Positions 1 to 6,977 are shown, counted from the stretch's first letter. The stretch: DNA of 23,051 nt from Clostridiales bacterium (GCA_012510935.1 JAAZHB010000203.1:1-23051); one strand, 5' to 3'. Program-made: numbers and translations. Notes: generated by a model from the letters alone, not told the origin.

Positions 1-1400
1 ACTACTTCCTTAGTTGGATCAAACGAGTTCGCCATTACTCTTGTACGGCAACCCATGTAGGCAACTTCAGTATTATAGTCACCCTGCTTATAGTACTTCA
101 AATTATATGGTGCATCTAGGAAACTAAAGTTAGGAAATAGTCTCTTCGCACTTGTTCTGATTGCAAGCTTAAACAAGTCGTAATTAGGTTCGCCCTCGTT
201 GTAGTTGATGCCTTCCTTAACTTTGAAAATCTGTACTGGAAAAATTGGTGTCTCTCCATTGCCAAGGCCTGCCTCCGTTGCAAGAAGAAGATTCTTGATA
301 ACAAGTCTTCCTTCCGGCGTTATATCTGTTCCGTAGTTAACTGAGCTAAATGGCACCTGTGCGCCTGCTCTTGAGTTCATAGTATTCAGATTATGGATAA
401 GCGCTTCCATTGCCTGATAAGTTAGCTTATCTGTATTTGCATATGCCGCCTCAAGTGCTTGCTTGTTAGAAGACACAAGAAGTTCTCTTGTCATTCCAAA
501 TGTATCCTCAGCGCTGTCATACCACTTTCCAAGTTCTTCTCCATATGTAATTGAATTTGAAAGGGTTGGGTTAACTTTAACACTCTCTTTGATCCTGTCA
601 GAGATTGTCTTTGCCTGCTCGAAAGAAATATTCATCTTTACAGCGAGAATATCTACAAGTGCAGCAAAGTACTCCTTAATATATGTTCTAGCAACTCCAG
701 GAGCCATTGAGTAGTCAAAGTTTGGAACACTCTGTCCTCCATGCATTTCATTCTGATTAGCCTGAATTGCAATACATGCTAGTGAAGCATAACTCATTAT
801 TGACTGTGGCTCTCTTAGGAATCCATGTCCAGTGCAAAAGCCGTCCTTAAATAGCTTAATAAGGTCTATCTGGCAGCAAGTCTCAGTAAGCATATAGAAG
901 TCCTTATCATGAATATGGATATCTCCATTGATATGTGCCTTTGCGATATCTTTAGGCAGCACATAATTATCTACATAATACTTTGCACCCTCTGAACCAT
1001 ACTTAAGCATTGTTCCCATTGACGTATCACCATCAATGTTCGCATTCTCCCTCTTAATGTCAACATCCTTTGAGTAGGAAAATGTAAGCTCATTATAGAT
1101 ATTCATAAGATCAGATTCTGCGTCTCTAATCTTTGCATGCTCAGCACGATATAGAATATATGCCTTGGCAGTCTTCTCATAATCATATCTGATGAGCATA
1201 GTCTCAACTAAATCTTGAACCTGTTCAACTGTGCAAGTCTCACCATCTAGCTTGTCTACAACCTTCTTGGTAAGATATTCGAAGTCATAGCTCTCCATTT
1301 TCTCATCGCCAACTGCTTTGTTAGCTTGAAAAATCGCATTATAAACCTTCGATTCGTCAAATTCTACTTCTTTTCCATCCCTTTTGATTATTGTCTTCAT
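1..1400 (-). CDS. nrdD: Anaerobic (class III) ribonucleoside-triphosphate reductase, large subunit, C-terminus beyond window
   Basis: Reduces ribonucleoside triphosphates to deoxyribonucleotides without oxygen, using a glycyl radical made by the activase NrdG. I translated the reverse strand from the ATG at 1400 (start MKTIIKRDGKEVEFDESKV) and found an open frame through to base 1, about 466 residues; the stop and the C-terminal glycyl-radical loop lie outside the window. Residues 1 to about 95 look like the regulatory ATP-cone. The catalytic barrel follows, with landmarks such as DIHIHDKDF, CCQIDL, MHGGQSVPNFDY and, near the window edge, AYMGCRTRV; the cysteine of MGCRT is the likely thiyl-radical residue by family analogy. 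The ribosome binding site AAAAGGAAAG lies a few bases before the ATG. A promoter with two NrdR-box-like palindromes lies upstream, and nrdG would be expected further downstream, outside the window. Confidence 0.95.
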   Translation of the reverse strand, partial: MKTIIKRDGKEVEFDESKVYNAIFQANKAVGDEKMESYDFEYLTKKVVDKLDGETCTVEQVQDLVETMLIRYDYEKTAKAYILYRAEHAKIRDAESDLMNIYNELTFSYSKDVDIKRENANIDGDTSMGTMLKYGSEGAKYYVDNYVLPKDIAKAHINGDIHIHDKDFYMLTETCCQIDLIKLFKDGFCTGHGFLREPQSIMSYASLACIAIQANQNEMHGGQSVPNFDYSMAPGVARTYIKEYFAALVDILAVKMNISFEQAKTISDRIKESVKVNPTLSNSITYGEELGKWYDSAEDTFGMTRELLVSSNKQALEAAYANTDKLTYQAMEALIHNLNTMNSRAGAQVPFSSVNYGTDITPEGRLVIKNLLLATEAGLGNGETPIFPVQIFKVKEGINYNEGEPNYDLFKLAIRTSAKRLFPNFSFLDAPYNLKYYKQGDYNTEVAYMGCRTRVMANSFDPTKEV

Positions 1401-1461
1401 GCTTACTTTCCTTTTCATTCTATATTGTAGTAATACTTGTTATTGATATTTGTAAAAACCA

Positions 1462-1477
1462 ACACTATATGTTGTGT
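1462..1477. promoter_or_regulatory. NrdR box 1
   Basis: ACACTATATGTTGTGT is an almost perfect palindrome and close to the NrdR-box consensus. It lies in the nrdD 5' leader, 44 bp (about four helical turns) from the second box, so both would face the same side of the DNA. Tandem boxes of this kind are the hallmark of NrdR control. Confidence 0.75.
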
Positions 1478-1505
1478 TTTGTTCCCCTATGTCTAGGAGG
1501 TCCAA

Positions 1506-1521
1506 CCACTATATATTGTAA
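1506..1521. promoter_or_regulatory. NrdR box 2 (promoter-overlapping)
   Basis: CCACTATATATTGTAA matches most of the known NrdR-box pattern (ACACtATATaTTGTGT) and covers the -10 of the nrdD promoter. NrdR is the ATP/dATP-sensing repressor of bacterial ribonucleotide reductase genes. It is paired with a better match 44 bp away. Confidence 0.65.
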
Positions 1522-1543
1522 TTATGCCGCCATCGTATGTCAA
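1506..1543 (-). promoter_or_regulatory. nrdD promoter
   Basis: On the minus strand there is TTGACA (1543-1538), a 17-base spacer and TACAAT (1520-1515), a near-consensus sigma-A promoter. Transcription would start around 1508, leaving a leader of about 107 bases before nrdD. The -10 element lies inside the upstream NrdR-like palindrome (1506-1521), a typical layout for repression. I see no terminator between rsmE and this promoter, so some readthrough from rsmE is possible. Confidence 0.7.
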
Positions 1544-1600
1544 TATATATTCTCTAATTTCACAATGTAAATCTTGTATTTTTTGCGAACCTGCATACTT

Positions 1601-2320
1601 CTACATATTGTCAGTTATCATCATAATCGCAGAAAGCGCCACCACTGGGGCGGTTTGCGTCCTTAGGATGCGAGGGCCAAGTGTTGCAATCTTTGCTCCT
1701 GCATTAACAAGCAGCTCAACTTCGGTTTCATCGAAGCCACCTTCAGGCCCAATGTAAAATGACAATGATTCTGTGTCAGCAGACACTATATCTTGTAGTT
1801 TGTCACCGCCACCTTCATAGAAAAGAATCTTAAGCTTAGATTCATCTGCTGCAATAGCCTGCTTCAAAGTAATTTGTTCTCCGATTTTCGGAACAATTCC
1901 TCTCCCACTTTGTTGTGCAGCTTCAAGCGCAATCTTCCTATATCTTGCGTTCTTCTTTGCGGCTCCCTTCGCATCTGGCCTACTGATACTTCTTTTCATT
2001 AAGACTGGTGTAATTCCAGTAACGCCTACCTCTGTACACTTCTGAATTATATCCTCAAGCTTGTCACCTTTTGGCACGCCTTGGTATATTCTCACCTTGC
2101 AAGTAGGTTCTGTTGCATTAGGTCTCTTATAGCAAACCTCTAGTCTAACATTTTCCTTTGTAATCTCGATAATCTGGCAGCAGTATTCCATGCTATCAGG
2201 TGCAACCGCAACTAACTCATCGCCAATCTTCATACGAAGAGACTTAGCAATATGCCTGCTTTGTTCTGCATCAAGTTCTATACTAGATATTGGTATGTAA
2301 TCAATAAAAATTTTCTGCAT
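1601..2320 (-). CDS. rsmE: 16S rRNA (uracil-1498-N3)-methyltransferase RsmE
   Basis: Methylates N3 of U1498 in 16S rRNA of the 30S subunit using S-adenosylmethionine. The 239-residue length fits the family. An N-terminal PUA-like RNA-binding part (residues 1 to about 70, with the motif EQSRHIAKSLRMKIGDE) precedes a SPOUT methyltransferase domain with the family signatures KGDKLEDIIQKCTEVGV, RYRKIALEAAQQSGR, FYIGPEGGF and LGPRILRTQTAP, which together form the trefoil-knot cofactor site. The ATG at 2320 follows an AAGGAT ribosome binding site. In many Firmicutes rsmE follows dnaJ and prmA; here it sits alone between rubrerythrin and nrdD, with its own upstream gap of about 110 bp that contains the rubrerythrin terminator. 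Confidence 0.96.
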   Translation of the reverse strand: MQKIFIDYIPISSIELDAEQSRHIAKSLRMKIGDELVAVAPDSMEYCCQIIEITKENVRLEVCYKRPNATEPTCKVRIYQGVPKGDKLEDIIQKCTEVGVTGITPVLMKRSISRPDAKGAAKKNARYRKIALEAAQQSGRGIVPKIGEQITLKQAIAADESKLKILFYEGGGDKLQDIVSADTESLSFYIGPEGGFDETEVELLVNAGAKIATLGPRILRTQTAPVVALSAIMMITDNM

Positions 2321-2384
2321 ATCTACAATCCTTTTCTTCTTAAACTGTCTTATATTTTAACATAAAAGCAGTATCATAAGATAG

Positions 2385-2411
2385 CAAAAGGAGCCGCATA
2401 AATGCAGCCCC
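2385..2411 (-). terminator. Rho-independent terminator after rubrerythrin
   Basis: Read on the minus strand, GGGGCTGCA and TGCGGCTCC pair (two G-U pairs) around a short loop and are followed by TTTTG. It lies 22 bases past the rubrerythrin stop and would separate the perR-rubrerythrin transcript from rsmE. Confidence 0.7.
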
Positions 2412-2433
2412 TCTGTAATAATATGCTAATAGA

Positions 2434-2976
2434 TTAACCGAAGTATCTCTTAAGAAGTCCAGCAAAAGCCTTGCCGTGTCTTGCTTCATCTCTTGCCATC
2501 TCGTGAACTGTATCATGGATAGCATCAAGATTTCTCTCCTTAGCCATTTTAGCAAGCTCAACCTTACCAGCAGTTGCACCGTTCTCAGCATCAACTCTGA
2601 GTTCAAGATTCTTCTTTGTTGAATCTGTAACTACTTCGCCAAGAAGCTCAGCGAACTTTGAAGCATGCTCTGCCTCTTCCCAAGCAGCCTTTTCATAATA
2701 AAGACCAACTTCTGGATAACCTTCTCTATGAGCAACTCTTGCCATAGCAAGATACATACCAACCTCAGTGCACTCACCCTCGAAGTTTGCTCTTAGGCCT
2801 TCAATGATATCCTCATCAACACCCTTTGCTACTCCAAGAACATGTTCAGCTGCCCAAGTCATCTCGCCTTCCATCTTATTAAACTTATCTGCACCTACAT
2901 GACATACAGGACACTCTGCAGGAGCCTGATCTCCCTCATGAACATATCCACATACACTGCATACCCACTTAGCCAT
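2434..2976 (-). CDS. rbr: Reverse rubrerythrin (N-terminal rubredoxin + ferritin-like diiron domain)
   Basis: Peroxide-scavenging protein of anaerobes that takes electrons through a rubredoxin Fe(SCys)4 site and reduces hydrogen peroxide at a diiron site in the cytoplasm. The 180-residue protein opens with a rubredoxin-like domain: CSVCGY (C6, C9) and CPVCHV (C22, C25). The ferritin-like four-helix domain follows, with metal-ligand motifs in [29 protein letters not shown] and [14 protein letters not shown]. Classical rubrerythrin has these two domains in the opposite order, so this is the 'reverse' form known from clostridia. It starts 44 bases downstream of perR with a strong AGGAGG site, and the two genes are probably one operon induced by peroxide or oxygen. 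Confidence 0.94.
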   Translation of the reverse strand: MAKWVCSVCGYVHEGDQAPAECPVCHVGADKFNKMEGEMTWAAEHVLGVAKGVDEDIIEGLRANFEGECTEVGMYLAMARVAHREGYPEVGLYYEKAAWEEAEHASKFAELLGEVVTDSTKKNLELRVDAENGATAGKVELAKMAKERNLDAIHDTVHEMARDEARHGKAFAGLLKRYFG

Positions 2977-3020
2977 AACTATTTCCTCCTTTTACTTTGC
3001 GAAAAACGCATCTAAAAAAT

Positions 3021-3407
3021 TTAATTTGTCTTCTTACACTTCGGGCAAACTCCGTAGAAAGTTGTAACGCATCGTTCAACATCTCCACCGAAGCCTTTAC
3101 GCCCTGCCTCAAGAACCGCCTCAACATCACAATCGATATCACTTACTGCCCCGCATCTAGTGCATATAAAATGCGAATGAGGAGTCGTATTAAAGTCATA
3201 CCTAGTTGAACCTTCGTTGCTAACTCTTTGTACATCTCCCCATGACTCAAGCTGAGATAGGTTGCGATATACAGTCGCAAGACTGAGATTAGGCATATCA
3301 CCCTTCAGTTCTAAATATAGCATTTCAGCCGTTGGATGATCAGTTCTATCAGATATCTGATTGAGAATCGCATCCCTTTGCCTACTCTGCCTAATTACTT
3401 TGCTCAT
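3021..3407 (-). CDS. perR: Fur-family peroxide-sensing regulator, PerR type
   Basis: Metal-dependent repressor; in the PerR branch, Fe-catalysed histidine oxidation by peroxide releases it from DNA. The 128-residue protein has an N-terminal winged helix (about 1-70, including LSLATVYRNLSQLESWG) and a dimerisation domain with the structural zinc site CTRC (82, 85) and CPKC (121, 124). Spacing of H24, D71, H77, H79 and D90 matches the regulatory metal ligands of Bacillus PerR (H37, D85, H91, H93, D104), which favours PerR over Fur or Zur. AAGGAG lies six bases before the ATG. The neighbouring reverse rubrerythrin supports the peroxide role, and a Fur/PerR-like operator about 150 bp upstream suggests self-control. 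Confidence 0.88.
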   Translation of the reverse strand: MSKVIRQSRQRDAILNQISDRTDHPTAEMLYLELKGDMPNLSLATVYRNLSQLESWGDVQRVSNEGSTRYDFNTTPHSHFICTRCGAVSDIDCDVEAVLEAGRKGFGGDVERCVTTFYGVCPKCKKTN

Positions 3408-3471
3408 AATTATCTCCTTTTTTTCAAGAAAGGCCCAAGCTTAAAATATGAAGCAAAGCCGCTACCATATT

Positions 3472-3488
3472 GCACAATTATATTGTGC
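3472..3488. promoter_or_regulatory. Palindrome in the perR leader
   Basis: GCACAAT-TAT-ATTGTGC is a perfect 7-3-7 inverted repeat 65 bases upstream of perR. Its minus-strand reading contains TATAAT (3482-3477), which could be a -10 with a weak TTCATT (3506-3501) as -35. It may be an operator on a second perR promoter or a hairpin in the leader. It resembles an NrdR box with one extra base, so the binding protein is not identifiable by eye. Confidence 0.45.
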
Positions 3489-3555
3489 CAAATTTGCATG
3501 AATGAATAGTAAATAAATAGATTCCGATACCATTCGTAGATAATCGTATTTCTTA

Positions 3556-3584
3556 TTGATAATGATTATCGTTATTAATATAAT
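3556..3584 (+). promoter_or_regulatory. Promoter of the small membrane protein / DUF5684 operon
   Basis: TTGATA (3556-3561), a 17-base spacer and TATAAT (3579-3584) form a near-consensus promoter. The start would be near 3591, about 85 bases before the first gene at 3675. The Fur/PerR-like box covers the -35 and most of the spacer. Confidence 0.75.
3558..3576. promoter_or_regulatory. Fur/PerR-box-like operator between divergent promoters
   Basis: GATAATGATTATCGTTATT matches 16 of 19 positions of the classical Fur box (GATAATGATAATCATTATC), and its core ATAATGATTAT matches the central part of the Bacillus PerR box. It overlaps the -35 and spacer of the rightward promoter and the likely transcription start of the leftward one, so one bound repressor could close both directions. 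The nearest candidate regulator is the PerR-type protein encoded just to the left. Confidence 0.75.
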
Positions 3585-3607
3585 ACCTCATTTTTATTGA
3601 ATGTCAA
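3580..3607 (-). promoter_or_regulatory. Promoter of perR-rubrerythrin
   Basis: On the minus strand TTGACA (3607-3602), a 16-base spacer and TATTAT (3585-3580) give a strong promoter. Its -10 interlocks with that of the rightward promoter, so the two polymerases cannot bind at once. The start would be near 3573, inside the Fur/PerR-like box, leaving a leader of about 166 bases. Confidence 0.65.
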
Positions 3608-3674
3608 CCCTTTTTATGATATTTTATTTATATGAAAAGAAATGTATACAGCATTTCAGCAAGGAGGTTGCAAG

Positions 3675-3899
3675 ATGGCAGGTAAAAGCGGAAAAGCCCC
3701 TGAAATGGGCACGCCACAAAGAGCGGGGCTTGGCGGAACAATATTAAGAATGCTTGCAGTAGGAGTAATTGGAGGCATTGCACTTATTGGTGGTGCAAAG
3801 AAGGTTGGTGACGCAATCATCGGCGAGGACGAGAAATCTGATGAGTTAGATAATAAAGAAGGGACAGAAATAGAGACAGAAGCGGAGGATAAGAATTAA
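3675..3899 (+). CDS. Small single-span membrane protein, function unknown
   Basis: I do not recognise this 74-residue protein. AAGGAGG at 3661-3667 fixes the ATG at 3675; an ATG 33 bases further upstream lacks such a site. The N-terminus is basic and glycine-rich (MAGKSGKAPEMGTPQRAG). One hydrophobic glycine-rich segment follows at about 22-42 (ILRMLAVGVIGGIALIGGA), then a strongly acidic tail of about 25 residues (DEKSDELDNKEGTEIETEAED). The charge distribution suggests a single inner-membrane helix. Its TAA overlaps the ATG of the next gene by one base, so the two are translationally coupled. The promoter is overlapped by a Fur/PerR-like box, which suggests expression under peroxide or metal stress. 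Confidence 0.75.
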   Translation: MAGKSGKAPEMGTPQRAGLGGTILRMLAVGVIGGIALIGGAKKVGDAIIGEDEKSDELDNKEGTEIETEAEDKN

Positions 3900-4558
3900 T
3901 GTTTACAGCTAGTTATTTAAGAATGTTTTCTAATATGTATGGTTCGGAAGGTGATAGCGCATATTCAAACTACACAATGATTGTGACTTTTGCTGTAGCT
4001 ATTGTCACAGTAATTGCTTTATATAAGATTTTCAAGAAAGCGGGAGAACCTGGATATGCTGCAATTATTCCGTTCTATAACTCTTACATGCTGTTTAAAA
4101 TTGCGATGGGAAGCGGTTGGTTATTCATTCTTCAGTTGATCCCTTTTATTGGATTTATTGCAAATATCATTCTATCCATTAATCTTGCAAGAGCATTTAG
4201 AAAAGGAACTGGTTTTACAATTGGACTAATATTCTTACCAGCAATCTTCTATATCATTCTAGGATTCTCTGCTGATGAGTACATTGGACCGGGAGGCTTC
4301 AAGCAGCCAGGACCAAGCGCATATGCTGACCATCAATCCAAAACAGTAGTTTTCACAGACGATAGTGAGCCAGCAGCAAAGGCAAAAACACCTATCGTGG
4401 TAGAAGTTGAGACACCAGATGAAGTTACCGAAAGTGGTGAAGTGAAAATCGATGCAGATGACTTAAGTGCAGATGATTTGCAAGTTGGATCAGATAAAGT
4501 CATAGATGTTGAAGATGTAACCGTTGAGGTTAGTTCTGATGATGAGGATGCGAAGTAG
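3899..4558 (+). CDS. DUF5684-like multi-span membrane protein with acidic tail
   Basis: This 219-residue protein resembles the DUF5684 group, whose function is not established. After a short N-terminus come hydrophobic segments at about 27-45 (IVTFAVAIVTVIALYKIF), 60-75, 78-98 (WLFILQLIPFIGFIANIIL) and 108-125 (GLIFLPAIFYIILGF). They are linked by conserved-looking motifs FKKAGEPGYAAIIPFYNSY and ARAFRKGTGFTIGL, typical of that group. The last 85 residues or so are hydrophilic and rich in D, E and V, probably an unstructured cytoplasmic or surface tail. It is coupled to the preceding small protein by a TAATG overlap and shares its Fur/PerR-box promoter. The family call rests on remembered motifs, so it is moderate. 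Confidence 0.75.
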   Translation: MFTASYLRMFSNMYGSEGDSAYSNYTMIVTFAVAIVTVIALYKIFKKAGEPGYAAIIPFYNSYMLFKIAMGSGWLFILQLIPFIGFIANIILSINLARAFRKGTGFTIGLIFLPAIFYIILGFSADEYIGPGGFKQPGPSAYADHQSKTVVFTDDSEPAAKAKTPIVVEVETPDEVTESGEVKIDADDLSADDLQVGSDKVIDVEDVTVEVSSDDEDAK

Positions 4559-4604
4559 GATCTAAGGCGCTGCACTAACGAAGGCGCATAAATGTTTGTA
4601 AAAT

Positions 4605-4633
4605 AAATGGCGGCCATAGTGGTCGCCATTTTT
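4605..4633. terminator. Bidirectional rho-independent terminator
   Basis: AAATGGCGGCCA and TGGTCGCCATTT form a 12-bp stem with one G-U pair around TAG, followed by T residues on the plus strand and preceded by an A-rich run. It sits between the convergent DUF5684-like gene and queT and can end both transcripts. Confidence 0.8.
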
Positions 4634-4649
4634 CTTTGAGAAACTTTAT

Positions 4650-5135
4650 CTACCAGTCGATGTCTCTTTTGCTTAGCTTATTAAAGAAAATCATTCCTAG
4701 AATTCCGCAAGAGATTACTTCTCCAAGCCCGACAGTTGCAAATAAGAACCAATATGCATCCTCTACTCCATAAGCATACTGAAGTACAAATGGTACAATA
4801 ATTGCGTTTGCGAGAATAGGCGGAATTGGAGCAAGCCACTTATTCTTTCTACCAAGATAACGAGTTCCAACCGCACCGATGAGAGTCGCAATACTTCCCA
4901 TAACGACATCCCAGATTGCACAACCAGTCAGAAGGTTTGCAATCAAGCACCCAATTGCAAGTCCCGGTACAGCTGCCCAAGTAAAAACTGGAAGAATAGT
5001 AAGAACCTCCGATAATCTCACCTGTATCGCGCCACTAGCAAGTCCCATCAAATTTGCGACATACGTTAGAACTACATATAAAGCGGCAATTATTCCCGCT
5101 TGAGTTATAAATTTCGTTGATTTGTTCTTTCTCAT
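4650..5135 (-). CDS. queT: Queuosine-precursor ECF transporter substrate component QueT
   Basis: Predicted substrate-binding membrane subunit of an energy-coupling-factor importer for queuine or preQ-type precursors of the tRNA base queuosine. The 161-residue protein has about five or six hydrophobic helices and QueT-family motifs: ITQAGIIAALYVVLTYV near the N-terminus, IQVRLSEVLTILPVF, PGLAIGCLIANLLTG, and the late PPILANAIIVPF and GLGEVISCGILG. I chose the ATG at 5135 (MRKNKSTKF), preceded by GAGG; an earlier in-frame start would overlap rarD. Only 25 bases separate it from rarD, which leaves no room for the preQ1 riboswitch that controls many queT genes, so it is probably read from the upstream operon. 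The ECF ATPases and T subunit are not in the window. Confidence 0.85.
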   Translation of the reverse strand: MRKNKSTKFITQAGIIAALYVVLTYVANLMGLASGAIQVRLSEVLTILPVFTWAAVPGLAIGCLIANLLTGCAIWDVVMGSIATLIGAVGTRYLGRKNKWLAPIPPILANAIIVPFVLQYAYGVEDAYWFLFATVGLGEVISCGILGMIFFNKLSKRDIDW

Positions 5136-5160
5136 TTTAACCTCTATCCTTCGACACTCC

Positions 5161-6078
5161 CTATACGGCAGCATCATCCGAACTTTCCTTTATATCATTT
5201 TTGTAAACTTTATACTCGCCATAACTAAATACTGCAAGCCCAACCCAGATAATAATAAAACCTATAATTTGAACCATATCTACCGATTCACCAAGGAAGA
5301 GTAACCCCATTGCAAGCGAAATTGATGGGCTCAGGTATTCGCATAGTCCCAGGTGGAACATCGAACATCGCGTTGCCGCATACGCAAATAGCCCAAGCGG
5401 AATCAATGTAAGAATTCCACTTAAAAGCATTAGGAAATATTTGCTTGGCTCACCCACTGCAATTGCACCTCGTCCTGTGCACTCCAGATAAATGATTGTT
5501 ATCAATGCTGGCGGCACAAGAATCAGTGTCTCATACAGTAGAGAAATCAGCGGTGGCTGTTTAACCGTCTTCTTTATAGCAGTATAAACTGCAAAAGTTG
5601 TGGCAAGTAATAGCGCCAACGCCGGCAGTTCTCCGAAATGCACTAGCATCAAGATAACGCTAGCTGTTGCCATAAGAATTGCGGTGACATTGTATTTATT
5701 GAATTTCTCTTTGAACACAAGGTTCCCGACAATACATATAATTATTGGTTCTATATAGTAGCCAAGAGAGCTTTGAACAACCTGGTTTGAATTCACTGCA
5801 TAAATGAATATGCTCCAGTTTGCTGTTACAATTATTCCGGCAGTAAAATATTTCAGCCTAACAGATTTATCCTTTAACGGCTCAAAAATTCTTTTGAAAC
5901 TATATTTGAACCTGCATACAATTAAGCTGTAGATAAATACTGTCAGAATTCTATACAAAATAATTACCCATGACGAAATGGGTTTTAATGCTTGCCAATA
6001 TCCCGGGAGCACTCCCCATATCACCATGGCACTTATAACGGCAATTAGGCCCTTCTTGTACTCCGACCGACTATTCAT
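5161..6078 (-). CDS. rarD: EamA-family transporter, RarD type
   Basis: Integral membrane protein of the drug/metabolite transporter superfamily, RarD branch; the natural substrate is not established for most members. The 305-residue length and about ten hydrophobic segments match the family. Signatures include the N-terminal KGLIAVISAMVIWGVLPGYW, NWSIFIYAVNSNQVVQSSLGYYI with the following PIIICIVGNLVFKEKF, and the C-terminal LGLCEYLSPSISLAMGLLFLGE. Its ATG overlaps the stop of the C_GCAxxG_C_C gene as TAATG, so translation is coupled, and queT follows after 25 bases. A role as exporter of a redox metabolite would fit the neighbourhood but is only inference. Confidence 0.9.
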   Translation of the reverse strand: MNSRSEYKKGLIAVISAMVIWGVLPGYWQALKPISSWVIILYRILTVFIYSLIVCRFKYSFKRIFEPLKDKSVRLKYFTAGIIVTANWSIFIYAVNSNQVVQSSLGYYIEPIIICIVGNLVFKEKFNKYNVTAILMATASVILMLVHFGELPALALLLATTFAVYTAIKKTVKQPPLISLLYETLILVPPALITIIYLECTGRGAIAVGEPSKYFLMLLSGILTLIPLGLFAYAATRCSMFHLGLCEYLSPSISLAMGLLFLGESVDMVQIIGFIIIWVGLAVFSYGEYKVYKNDIKESSDDAAV

Positions 6079-6488
6079 TACTTCAGCTCCAATGCTTTTT
6101 CTGCTATTTCAGTTGCATATCTAACACAATCCATGCATGAACACAGCTCTTTTCCCTCATTACCATGCTTGATATCATAGCATTTAATAGCACCAACTTT
6201 ATCTTCAAAGTCTTTGGTAATCTCCCTTGATATCTTCATTGTCGAAGCTTTAGTTTTCCCGGGATTTTCAAAATCGCCATCACTATTGGTAAGACCTGCC
6301 ACAATTACTGCTCCTGACAGCGCTCCACAATGTCCTTCTGCACATCCTAATCCGCCGCCAAATCCTTCTGAAATCTTATATATGACCTTCTCATCTATAT
6401 TTAAATCCTCAGCAAAAGCACACGCAACAGACTGCGCACAATTTGCTCCATTGCACTTTAATTGAACCGCACGCTCTACTCTACTCAC
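6078..6488 (-). CDS. C_GCAxxG_C_C family cysteine-rich redox protein
   Basis: A 136-residue cytoplasmic protein of the C_GCAxxG_C_C family, thought to be redox active but of unproven function. Nine cysteines are present: C12, C17, C23, then the family signature GLGCAEGHCGALSGA (C49, C54), C103, and a C-terminal cluster C116, C118, C121. The two conserved glycine-rich stretches (EGFGGGLGCAEGHC, GALSGAVIVAGL) are intact. The start is GTG at 6488, with GGGGG seven bases upstream. The gene follows rrf2 by 78 bases and overlaps rarD by one base. Location downstream of TlpA, polyferredoxin and Rrf2 genes suggests a thiol or iron-sulfur redox role. Confidence 0.88.
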   Translation of the reverse strand: MSRVERAVQLKCNGANCAQSVACAFAEDLNIDEKVIYKISEGFGGGLGCAEGHCGALSGAVIVAGLTNSDGDFENPGKTKASTMKISREITKDFEDKVGAIKCYDIKHGNEGKELCSCMDCVRYATEIAEKALELK

Positions 6489-6566
6489 TCCTTGTCCCCC
6501 TTTTATATTTATCAGATTTTTTCATGCTATTCATTCTACAAGAAAAACAGATTTATTGAAAGGAAT

Positions 6567-6977
6567 TCAATTAAATATTTTCTTGTCTAGATCATCAATT
6601 GTTATTCCTTTTAAGTAGTCATCACAAACTACATTTATCTCATCATAGATTCCATCCATAATTCCAGCCATCCCAGATGCTACCAGGCACTCCATATTCG
6701 GATCTCCAGATTTCCACGAAGCTCTAACTGCAACCTCATCCAAAGCAATCTTTATGTCGTAAAGTGATACTGCCTCTGCCGGCTTTCCTATAACATAGCC
6801 TCCGCCAATCCCCTCCTTGGTTTCAATCAGTCCTTGGCTCTTAAGCTTTGCCATAACTTTCCTAATTCTGGCAGGGTTAGTGCACACATTCTGCGCAAGC
6901 TCCTCACTCGAAATAGTTATCTTCATGTGATTTAAGTATACAAGGGAATGAACACCAATAATAAATTCACTAGTCAT
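6567..6977 (-). CDS. Rrf2-family transcriptional regulator
   Basis: DNA-binding regulator of the Rrf2 family (relatives of IscR, NsrR, CymR). The 136-residue protein has a winged helix in the first 70 residues: FIIGVHSLVYLNH, then the recognition region SSEELAQNVCTNPARIRKVM and the wing LIETKEGIGGGYVIGKP. Family members that sense with an Fe-S cluster carry three closely spaced cysteines after the wing; here only C28-like and one later cysteine (NMECLV) are seen, so cluster sensing in that mode is unlikely. Its start overlaps the polyferredoxin gene by eight bases, and AAGGAG precedes it. It probably controls the operon it lies in; a palindrome at the tlpA start site is a candidate target. 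Confidence 0.9.
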   Translation of the reverse strand: MTSEFIIGVHSLVYLNHMKITISSEELAQNVCTNPARIRKVMAKLKSQGLIETKEGIGGGYVIGKPAEAVSLYDIKIALDEVAVRASWKSGDPNMECLVASGMAGIMDGIYDEINVVCDDYLKGITIDDLDKKIFN

